This document shows positions 6,557 through 12,023 of a stretch of 12,023 nt of DNA, one piece after another. This DNA is from an uncultured Rikenellaceae bacterium. GTDB taxonomy: Bacteria > Bacteroidota > Bacteroidia > Bacteroidales > Rikenellaceae. The notes beneath the pieces are model-generated. The model was given only the letters and a program-made list of their open reading frames with translations. It did not search any database and was not told the origin of the DNA. How positions within the stretch are numbered: the first letter of the stretch is position 1; each line of letters starts with the position of its first letter. The stretch lies in assembly GCA_947176715.1 (NCBI GenBank), contig CAMWRR010000027.1:1-12023 (forward strand). The letters run 5' to 3'. The position numbers were made by a program, and so were the translations under genes.

Positions 6557-8527
6557 TCACTCCGCTATGTAGTTATATACTTTAAGGTTAGCGATACGAC
6601 TTCTGAAATCACCGGCCTTTTCGAGCGGGAAGACCAATGTGCGTATGAAGTTGTTCTGCGCTTCGGTTCCGTCATTGAGGCAACGCCTCTCCACCCCCAT
6701 GCGCTCTACGAGCTTACCGTTCACAAACAACGATGTGGAGACGCTGTCGCCGGTTATCTTCACGCTTATCTTCTCTCCGTCGTAGGGGCGGAATCGGAAG
6801 GTGTTCAGGTAACCGTCACGCGCAAAACCGAACATGCCGCTAACAGGGTCGGACAGATAAAACACCGCATACGGCGAGCGGAACAGCGCCGTTCCGTACT
6901 CCTCGGGGCGTGCCTCCATATCGAATGTCACCGTATAGCCGTAACCTATCTCGCTATAAGGAGCCTCTGCGCCGGGCGACACCTCCTCCGACTCGTACAC
7001 CAACCCCTCTCCGTCGCCTATCTTTGCCGACTGATTTACCCCCGGAGCCTCGCTCAGACCGCCTCTTCCGGACTCGAACTCATCGAAAGCCATCGAGGGC
7101 GACACGTTCCACGTCTTGGTGGCCACGGTCTGCAAGGCAGGCATCAGGCGATGATGTATATCCTTGACCGACACTCCGTTACCCACAACATCGTTCCACA
7201 CGGCGAACATGCCGCCCAGTATGGAGCTGTCGCGCTCCTCGAATACGGCATCGGCCACGTGGGCGGGCGTCCATTTGTCATAGAGGTATCGGGTGTTGAG
7301 ATAGTCGTAATAGTAGCCGGCCATAGGGACTATATATGTGTAACGGTCGGGGATGCACACCAATTTGTAACCCTGCCGCGCCATCTCCACCGGGTCGGCG
7401 TAACCGTTGTACCATGCGTACATCACCACGTCGTCGGCCTTGACGGGGGTAGAGCCGTCGGCATGGGTTAGGGCGCCCCACACGCACGCCTGCTTGCCGA
7501 AGCCCTCCACATAGCGGATATAGCGGTCGGTAAAGGCACGGAACCGTTCCACCACGGCCTTGTCCTTGTTAGAGTATTCGTCGGTGCCTATATGCACACG
7601 CGGACCTACGAACACAGGGTCGTCGCCTCCGAGATACTCGGCAAAGAGCGAGTCCATAAAGGCATAGACCTCAGGGGCGGAGAGGTCGAGATGGTCCATG
7701 CCGTAGTCCTTGCTCCCCAACACCGGATTATAACGGCTGAAAGCGAGCGTATGGGCGGGAGCGTCTATCTCGGGGATTATCTCCACGAAGCGGTCGGCGG
7801 CATCGGTCTGGAAACCGGCGAACTCCCTCTTGGTGTAATAGCCGTCGCGGGCGGTGAGTCCGGGAAAGGTCTCGCATTCGAGGCGGAAAGCGGCGTATGT
7901 CTCGTCCCAGTCGTTATTGAAATATTGCTTGAAACCGTTGTCGTTGAGATGTATGTGCAGAACGTTCATCTTGTAATACGACATGATATCGGCCAGATCG
8001 CGCAGATATGAGAGGGGGATGAACTTACGGCCGCAGTCGAGCACCATGCCACGCACGGCATAGTCCGGCATATCGCGCATAAAACCCTTCGGCAGCCTAC
8101 TGTCCGACGTCTGTTCGCTTATCTGCAACAATGTACGCGTGGCCCAATAGACACCCTTAGGCCCGTTTGCCGATATTCGCACAGACTTATCTATATCGAC
8201 GGCGTACCCCTCCTGCCCCAACCTGTCGTCGGTGTCGAGTGTCATAAAGATATCTCCTGCCTTAGGCCTACCTTTCGTCACCTTGAGAGCGGTACCGAAC
8301 ATCACGGCATAATCGTCGGCAAACATAGCCGCCACCCTACCGAGCGCATCGTCGTCATAAACTATGCGAGTACGCTCGTCGGGAACGAAGAAGCCGTCAC
8401 GCCCGCTCCACTCCCTGACCTCGGGAACCACAAACGGCTTGGAATTCTCCGCATAAAGCGCCGTAGAAACGGCCATACATGCGCAAACAAAAATTATTGC
8501 TCTTTTAACGAATAGGTTCATACACAT
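6557..8527 (-). CDS. Secreted GH20 beta-N-acetylhexosaminidase with C-terminal LamG-like domain
   Basis: This 656-residue exo-glycosidase is predicted to release terminal beta-linked GlcNAc or GalNAc by substrate-assisted catalysis. A signal peptide (about 1-26, hydrophobic IIFVCACMAVSTALYA then Glu) directs it to the periplasm; no lipoprotein Cys follows. Residues about 30-150 form the usual GH20 N-terminal alpha/beta domain. The TIM barrel begins near DYAVRGMVLDCGR (155-167), with LHIHLNDNGF at 190-199 and PEIDAPAH at 252-259. The catalytic pair is Asp316-Glu317 in HIGTDEYS (312-319), where the commoner HIGGDE has Thr for the second Gly. From about 530 to the end the pattern (YTVTFDM, then SLFVNGKLV) resembles a LamG/concanavalin-like beta sandwich, perhaps sugar-binding. 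The gene stands alone between two terminators. The ATG at 8527 or the in-frame ATG at 8521 (MNLFVKR) could be the start; the latter fits the signal peptide better. Host mucin glycans, dietary glycans or cell-wall debris are possible substrates. Confidence 0.93.
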   Translation of the reverse strand: MCMNLFVKRAIIFVCACMAVSTALYAENSKPFVVPEVREWSGRDGFFVPDERTRIVYDDDALGRVAAMFADDYAVMFGTALKVTKGRPKAGDIFMTLDTDDRLGQEGYAVDIDKSVRISANGPKGVYWATRTLLQISEQTSDSRLPKGFMRDMPDYAVRGMVLDCGRKFIPLSYLRDLADIMSYYKMNVLHIHLNDNGFKQYFNNDWDETYAAFRLECETFPGLTARDGYYTKREFAGFQTDAADRFVEIIPEIDAPAHTLAFSRYNPVLGSKDYGMDHLDLSAPEVYAFMDSLFAEYLGGDDPVFVGPRVHIGTDEYSNKDKAVVERFRAFTDRYIRYVEGFGKQACVWGALTHADGSTPVKADDVVMYAWYNGYADPVEMARQGYKLVCIPDRYTYIVPMAGYYYDYLNTRYLYDKWTPAHVADAVFEERDSSILGGMFAVWNDVVGNGVSVKDIHHRLMPALQTVATKTWNVSPSMAFDEFESGRGGLSEAPGVNQSAKIGDGEGLVYESEEVSPGAEAPYSEIGYGYTVTFDMEARPEEYGTALFRSPYAVFYLSDPVSGMFGFARDGYLNTFRFRPYDGEKISVKITGDSVSTSLFVNGKLVERMGVERRCLNDGTEAQNNFIRTLVFPLEKAGDFRSRIANLKVYNYIAE

Positions 8528-8535
8528 ATTTTTCG

Positions 8536-8562
8536 TAAAGATAGCAACAATTTACCGACAAA
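8536..8562 (-). promoter_or_regulatory. Possible promoter of the GH20 gene
   Basis: Read on the minus strand, TATCTTTA (8543 to 8536) is one base from the TAnnTTTG element, and TTTG (8562 to 8559) lies 15 nt upstream, somewhat closer than the usual spacing of about 19-21 nt. Transcription would begin about 8529-8530, so the ATG at 8521 is easier to reconcile with it than the one at 8527. Confidence 0.4.
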
Positions 8563-8711
8563 CGCCTATGATGTCTGAAAAAACAGAGACCGTCCGCCAT
8601 TGGCAAAAACGACCGAACAATCGGCATCATTCCGCCCGCCACACACATACACAGTACTTTTTTGTCGGACAGAAAAGCCAAAGGCCGAATTTATCTTACC
8701 GACAACAATAT
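8563..8711. other. Intergenic sequence with no recognised feature
   Basis: This stretch lies between the terminator after the S46 peptidase and the putative GH20 promoter. I saw no gene, repeat or additional promoter in it. A T-run on the plus strand at about 8659-8664 has no convincing stem in front of it. Confidence 0.45.
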
Positions 8712-8742
8712 AAAAAGCCCCTACAATCCGGATTGCAGGGGC
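8712..8742 (-). terminator. Rho-independent terminator of the S46 peptidase gene
   Basis: In minus-strand sense GCCCCTGCAATCC faces GGATTGTAGGGGC, a 26-nt near-perfect inverted repeat with a single G-U pair, followed at once by TTTTTATA. It is a textbook intrinsic terminator lying 85 nt beyond the peptidase stop codon. Confidence 0.94.
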
Positions 8743-8751
8743 GATGTACGG

Positions 8752-8818
8752 CTGTTTCCGTAACAGGCGGAGATATTCCGCACCGCTTAGGGCGTCGGGA
8801 TCGGTCGGGTCCCGACGC
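8752..8818 (-). other. Two further hairpins in the 3' untranslated region of the peptidase mRNA
   Basis: Between the stop codon and the terminator are two inverted repeats. A perfect 9-bp GC-rich stem, GCGTCGGGA/TCCCGACGC with a 9-nt loop, lies at 8792-8818, 9 nt past the stop. A 5-bp stem, CTGTT/AACAG with a 5-nt loop, lies at 8752-8766. Neither is followed by a T-run. They could protect the mRNA 3' end, be part of a processed small RNA, or be incidental. Confidence 0.6.
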
Positions 8819-8827
8819 GTCAGAGGT

Positions 8828-10909
8828 CTATTTCAGATTCATTTCATCCAACAGATAGCCCGCTCCGGCGAACCTGTCTATGAGGAAGAGGACGTAACGT
8901 ATGTCGACGGCTATATTGCGGCAATACTCCTCGTCGAACACAATGTCGCTCATGGTCGACTCCCAGCAACGGTCGAAGTTGAGCCCGATAAGCTCGCCGT
9001 CGCCGTTGATGACGGGGCTGCCCGAATTGCCGCCCGTAGTGTGGTTGCTGGCGATGAAAGCCACGGGCACGGTGCCGTTCACACCCCAGCGACCGTAATC
9101 TTTGGTCTTGTATATGTCACGAAGACGCTGAGGCACGTTGTAGTCGTATATCTCGGGGTTGTCCTTCTCCATGATGCCGTCTATGGTGGATACGCAATCG
9201 TACACCACACCGTCGCGCGGAGCGAAGCCACCCACCTTACCGTAGGCTATACGGAGCGTGGAGTTGGCATCGGGATAGAACGGGCGTTCGGGCTGAAACT
9301 CCATAAGTCCGCGCATATAGTCGCCGTAGAGGGCGGTTATCTCCTTGTTAAGCTCGCCATAACGGGGCAATATCTTATCGTTCAGAAGCCCGGTGGTGGC
9401 CGCATACACTTTGGTGGCCGCATCGTCGGCGAACACTCGGCGTGCCTCCGAGGGGTCTTTCTCTATGAGCGCGTAGACAGCTACCGAGTCGGTGAGCACA
9501 GAGGAGTCGAAAAGGTTGTCGACCCATTGCGACACATCACGGCTGGCGGCCTCCATGTCGGCGGTACGGAAACCGGGGTCGACATCGTCTATGAACGACT
9601 GTATGACGGCCTTGGCTATCTCCTGGTCGATGGGGCGATGGTAGTCCTTATAGAAAGCCTTGGCCACGGCCATCATAACGTCGTCAGAAGCGGATGCCAA
9701 CTGACCGCCGAAGCGCAAAAGCTCTATAGCCCGGACAGACTCGTTATAGTAGTCGTAGGCGAACGCATAAGGCTCCAGCTCGGCATAGAGGGCACGGAAA
9801 CGGTCAGTGAGCCCTGCATACTCCGGCTTGTCGGCGGCCCACTCGGCGAAGGCATCTTCGAGGGCCTCTTTCTGCGACACCACACCCAGACGCACTACAC
9901 CTTTGGCCTCGCCCTGCCACTTCTTCCATGCGTTTGACACATTGGCGTTCTTGGCAGCGTATTTTATGCGTACGGCGGGGTCTGCGTCCTGATATCTGTT
10001 CATTATGTCGAGACGGGCCGTGCGCAGGGCTATCTTGGCAGGATTGCTCTTTTCGGCTATATAGCGTACGGCGTCGGAGGTGATATACTCGTAGGTGCGG
10101 CCCGGATAGCCGTATATGAAGGTGAAGTCGCCCTCCTCGACACCTTTGGTAGAGATGGCGAAAGAGCGTTTGGGACGGTAGGGGACATTGTCTTTGCTGT
10201 AATCGGCCGGCTTGTTGTCCTTGTCGGCATATATGCGGAAGAGGCAGAAATCGCCGGTATGGCGGGGCCACATCCAGTTGTCGGTGTCGCCTCCGAACTT
10301 GCCTATGGCCGACGGCGGACAACCCACCAGACGGACATCGCGGAAAGTCTCGTAGACGAATAGAAAATATTGGTTGCCGTAGTAGAGCGACTCCACCGTA
10401 GCGCGGTAGCCGTTGCCGTCGGTGGCCTCGGCGATGATCTTGTTTATGTTATCGCGACGTTTGGCGGCGGCCTGCTCCGCGGTCATTTTGCTCTTGACGC
10501 CTTTGTTGACCCGCTCGGTGACATCGTCCATGTATTTGAGGAACGAGGCGGTATAGCCCGGGTTGGGCAACTCCTCCTCACGACTCATGGCCCAGAAACC
10601 GTCGGTAAGATAGTCGTGCTCCACGGTACTGTGTCGCTGTATGTTGCCGTAGCCGCAGTGGTGGTTGGTCAACATAAGACCCTCGTCGGAGATCACCTCG
10701 CCGGTACAACCGCCCAAATGCACAACGGCATCTTTGAGCGAGGCGTTGTTTATGTCGTAGAGGTCCCGGGCCGTGAGCCTGAAACCTTTGGAGCGCATGT
10801 CGGCAAGACGAGCCGTGCCTATGACGCTCGGAAGCCACATACCCTCCTCCGCCGAGACCATCAATGCGCTCAGCGACAGGAGAAACGTTGTAAGTGTTCT
10901 TTTTAACAT
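8828..10909 (-). CDS. S46 family dipeptidyl-peptidase, DPP11 type (Asp/Glu-specific)
   Basis: This 693-residue periplasmic serine exopeptidase removes dipeptides from the N-terminus of peptides. A signal peptide covers about 1-20 (LLSLSALMVSA, then EEGMW, the usual mature start of the family). The chymotrypsin-like triad is His84 (TNHHCGY at 81-87), Asp220 (RHTGDF at 216-221) and Ser629 (GGNSGSP at 626-632). GGDTDNWMWPRHTGD at 206-220 is the S46 hallmark. A helical insert spans about 270-550 between the two halves of the protease fold. Residue 647 is Arg (LNFDRCWE at 643-650) and aligns with Arg673 of Porphyromonas gingivalis DPP11, which gives preference for Asp/Glu in the second position; DPP7 has Gly there. 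Length is close to the family norm (about 700-720). It has its own strong terminator. The maf gene lies 100 nt upstream on the same strand, and no clear promoter separates them, so read-through from maf is possible. Confidence 0.94.
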   Translation of the reverse strand: MLKRTLTTFLLSLSALMVSAEEGMWLPSVIGTARLADMRSKGFRLTARDLYDINNASLKDAVVHLGGCTGEVISDEGLMLTNHHCGYGNIQRHSTVEHDYLTDGFWAMSREEELPNPGYTASFLKYMDDVTERVNKGVKSKMTAEQAAAKRRDNINKIIAEATDGNGYRATVESLYYGNQYFLFVYETFRDVRLVGCPPSAIGKFGGDTDNWMWPRHTGDFCLFRIYADKDNKPADYSKDNVPYRPKRSFAISTKGVEEGDFTFIYGYPGRTYEYITSDAVRYIAEKSNPAKIALRTARLDIMNRYQDADPAVRIKYAAKNANVSNAWKKWQGEAKGVVRLGVVSQKEALEDAFAEWAADKPEYAGLTDRFRALYAELEPYAFAYDYYNESVRAIELLRFGGQLASASDDVMMAVAKAFYKDYHRPIDQEIAKAVIQSFIDDVDPGFRTADMEAASRDVSQWVDNLFDSSVLTDSVAVYALIEKDPSEARRVFADDAATKVYAATTGLLNDKILPRYGELNKEITALYGDYMRGLMEFQPERPFYPDANSTLRIAYGKVGGFAPRDGVVYDCVSTIDGIMEKDNPEIYDYNVPQRLRDIYKTKDYGRWGVNGTVPVAFIASNHTTGGNSGSPVINGDGELIGLNFDRCWESTMSDIVFDEEYCRNIAVDIRYVLFLIDRFAGAGYLLDEMNLK

Positions 10910-10940
10910 CTGTTATGGTTTTGATTCGTTTTTTACGTTA

Positions 10941-10969
10941 AACGGTGCCGGCTTCGGCCATATACCGTT
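10941..10969 (-). other. Hairpin between maf and the S46 peptidase gene
   Basis: In minus-strand sense AACGGT pairs with ACCGTT, enclosing an inner GGC/GCC stem with a CGAA loop. No T-tract follows (TTAACGTAAAAAAC comes next), so it is a poor terminator. It may be a processing or attenuation element in a maf-peptidase transcript, or chance. Confidence 0.35.
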
Positions 10970-11009
10970 TCATACCGGACTTATATCCGCATCTTATGCC
11001 GGCCACGCA

Positions 11010-11609
11010 TCACCTTTCGTCTATAATAGTGTCGAGCTCGGCGCACAACCGCTGTACGGGAAGCCCCACCACATTGTAATAGGAGCCGTCGACGGACTCT
11101 ATGCCTATATAGCCTATCCACTCCTGTATGCCGTACGCCCCGGCCTTATCCATAGGCGAGTACTTATCTACATAGTATGCGATCTCCTCGTCAGTGAGCG
11201 CTTTGAACTTCACGCCAGTGGATACCGAGAACGAGTGCGTTTTACGGCACGTGCGTACGGTGACACCCGTTATGACGGTGTGCCATCTGCCGCTCAGCAA
11301 CCGGAGCATGTCCGCGGCATGTTCGGCGCTGACAGGCTTGCCCAAGACATCGTCGTCGACAACTACGGTGGTATCGGCGGTAACCACTATATCGCGAGAC
11401 CTTACCTCGAACGGGTACGACTCCGACTTCTTACGGCTCAGATAGAGCGCCACACCGTCCGCCGGCATGTCGTCGGGAAAACTCTCGTCCGTATCGAAAC
11501 CGGGAGCCACACAGAATGTCAACCCGGCATCGCGCAACAACTGACGCCTGCGGGGAGAACCCGAGGCCAATATCAGTTCGTATCGTTTAAGTTTATCGTG
11601 AAGAAGCAT
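11010..11609 (-). CDS. maf: Maf/YhdE-type nucleoside triphosphate pyrophosphatase
   Basis: This 199-residue cytoplasmic protein belongs to the Maf family, which hydrolyses dTTP, UTP and modified nucleotides to monophosphates and is linked to septum inhibition when overproduced. Family motifs are LILASGSPRRRQLL at 12-25, the catalytic Asp79 in TADTTVV at 78-84, LGKPVS at 89-94, LSGRWHTVITGV at 105-116 and MDKAGAYGIQ at 153-162. SYYNVVGLPV at 176-185 is the usual C-terminal block. The DKAGAYGIQ and GSY elements fit the YhdE (dTTP/UTP) branch better than the YceF branch. The frame continues up to an ATG at 11660, but the ATG at 11609 (MLLHDKLKRYELILASGSP) puts the first motif at the usual distance from the N-terminus and gives the usual length of about 190-200. 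It is divergent from the tRNA-Phe gene and 100 nt upstream of the peptidase gene on the same strand. Confidence 0.94.
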   Translation of the reverse strand: MLLHDKLKRYELILASGSPRRRQLLRDAGLTFCVAPGFDTDESFPDDMPADGVALYLSRKKSESYPFEVRSRDIVVTADTTVVVDDDVLGKPVSAEHAADMLRLLSGRWHTVITGVTVRTCRKTHSFSVSTGVKFKALTDEEIAYYVDKYSPMDKAGAYGIQEWIGYIGIESVDGSYYNVVGLPVQRLCAELDTIIDER

Positions 11610-11775
11610 CCGGTTTAATTTATGGAAAGATCCAAAAGCCGTCTTACCAACACTTTGCAAGAAACAAAAGCCGAAAACAGCTCCTTTTCATTAAAGTCAA
11701 AACAGCTTGTCAATGTCCGCCCCGTTCGCACACCTACAGGCACAATGCCCACTACGCCGATTAGACCGACAACCG

Positions 11776-11783
11776 CAAAAATA
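11776..11783 (-). promoter_or_regulatory. Possible -7 element for maf
   Basis: Read on the minus strand, TATTTTTG matches TAnnTTTG and would start transcription near 11770, about 160 nt before maf. The -33 element is poor: a TTTA lies 24 nt upstream at 11811 to 11808. In an A/T-rich spacer such a match can arise by chance. Confidence 0.3.
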
Positions 11784-11880
11784 CAAAATTTGCCAATTAT
11801 TTACGTATAAAGACGGCCATATTTATCCGTATTGTTTTTACAGCATTGCATCTACACACGTAACAAACTGTGGCCCAAAG

Positions 11881-11916
11881 CAAAAAACCACAAAAACGCA
11901 AAAAACCACAAAAATA
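11881..11916. repeat. Two-copy 18-bp A-rich tandem repeat
   Basis: The unit CAAAAAACCACAAAAA plus two variable bases occurs at 11881-11898 (ending CG) and 11899-11916 (ending TA), matching at 16 of 18 positions. It lies 13 nt upstream of the tRNA-Phe -33 element and could act as an A-tract UP-like element or be a simple slippage duplication. Confidence 0.7.
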
Positions 11917-11928
11917 TTCAATTTAAAT

Positions 11929-11959
11929 TTTGGAATATTGAAAAATGCACCTATCTTTG
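11929..11959 (+). promoter_or_regulatory. Promoter of tRNA-Phe
   Basis: TTTG at 11929-11932 and TATCTTTG at 11952-11959, separated by 19 nt, match the Bacteroidota -33/-7 consensus closely. Transcription is expected to begin near 11966, about 14 nt before the mature tRNA. This is the best promoter match in the window and helps place the organism in Bacteroidota. Confidence 0.85.
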
Positions 11960-11979
11960 CAACGTCAAAATAAAACAAC

Positions 11980-12023
11980 GGTGCCATAGCTCAGATGGTA
12001 GAGCAAAGGACTGAAAATCCTTG
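11980..12023 (+). tRNA. tRNA-Phe (GAA), 3' part cut off by the window
   Basis: The 5' acceptor strand GGTGCCA is followed by TA, a D arm with stem GCTC/GAGC and the GG-TAG loop, A26, and an anticodon arm with stem AAGGA/TCCTT and loop CTGAAAA. The anticodon is therefore GAA, phenylalanine. The window ends just after the anticodon stem, so the variable loop, T arm and 3' acceptor strand are missing. Confidence 0.95.

Larger units (their letters stand above)
11610..11928. other. Intergenic spacer between maf and tRNA-Phe
   Basis: About 320 nt of A-rich sequence separate the divergent maf and tRNA-Phe genes. Apart from the possible maf -7 element and an A-rich tandem repeat, I see no gene or structured RNA. 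Short frames here overlap one another and resemble no known protein. Confidence 0.5.

Noticed and set aside
6378..6572. Plus-strand 64-codon frame
   Set aside because: It runs through the GH20 terminator stem-loop and into the end of the GH20 gene on the other strand.
8744..9937. Long plus-strand open frame of 397 codons
   Set aside because: It is antisense to the unambiguous S46 peptidase and runs through the terminator hairpins; the translation matches no family I recognise.
11610..11660. Upstream extension of maf to an ATG at 11660
   Set aside because: The added 17 residues precede the conserved N-terminal strand without family support; the ATG at 11609 gives normal length.

Overview
The window looks like a chromosomal segment of a Bacteroidota species, most likely a Bacteroidales gut-type bacterium. 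The support is promoters of the TTTG / TAnnTTTG type, no Shine-Dalgarno sequences before starts, an S46 dipeptidyl-peptidase, a secreted family 20 glycosidase with a LamG-like tail, and a NusG-like regulator at the head of a surface-polysaccharide operon. Genus cannot be settled from this sequence. Every protein gene is on the minus strand, so the window reads biologically from right to left; only the tRNA at the right edge is on the plus strand.

Right part (about 8.5-12.0 kb): the first 44 bases of tRNA-Phe(GAA) with a clear promoter; divergently, a Maf/YhdE-type nucleotide pyrophosphatase; then an S46 peptidase whose specificity residue (Arg647) points to DPP11, which releases dipeptides ending in Asp/Glu. 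A strong rho-independent terminator follows the peptidase, preceded by two further hairpins. Next comes a secreted GH20 beta-N-acetylhexosaminidase, also closed by a strong terminator.

Left part (1-6.1 kb): the first five genes of a capsule/exopolysaccharide operon, running off the left edge. The promoter near 6065-6097 is followed by a leader of about 180 nt with several potential stem-loops. The first gene is unusual: a 487-residue protein joining a tyrosine-recombinase fold that has lost its catalytic residues to a C-terminal NusG-like NGN plus KOW region, i.e. an UpxY-like antiterminator carrying a dead integrase as its N-terminal half. Behind it follow a UDP-glucuronate decarboxylase (UDP-xylose synthase), a Wzx-type flippase, a GalE-type 4-epimerase and a GT8 glycosyltransferase cut by the window edge. 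The last four genes touch or nearly touch (TAATG overlap, TAGATG junction, 9-nt gap), so they are almost certainly co-transcribed.

Working model: the fusion protein is made first and acts on its own structured leader to let polymerase read through the long polysaccharide operon. The sugar-nucleotide enzymes make UDP-xylose and a 4-epimerised UDP-sugar, the GT8 enzyme adds a sugar to the repeat unit, and the flippase exports it. The fusion regulator is the item most worth following up.
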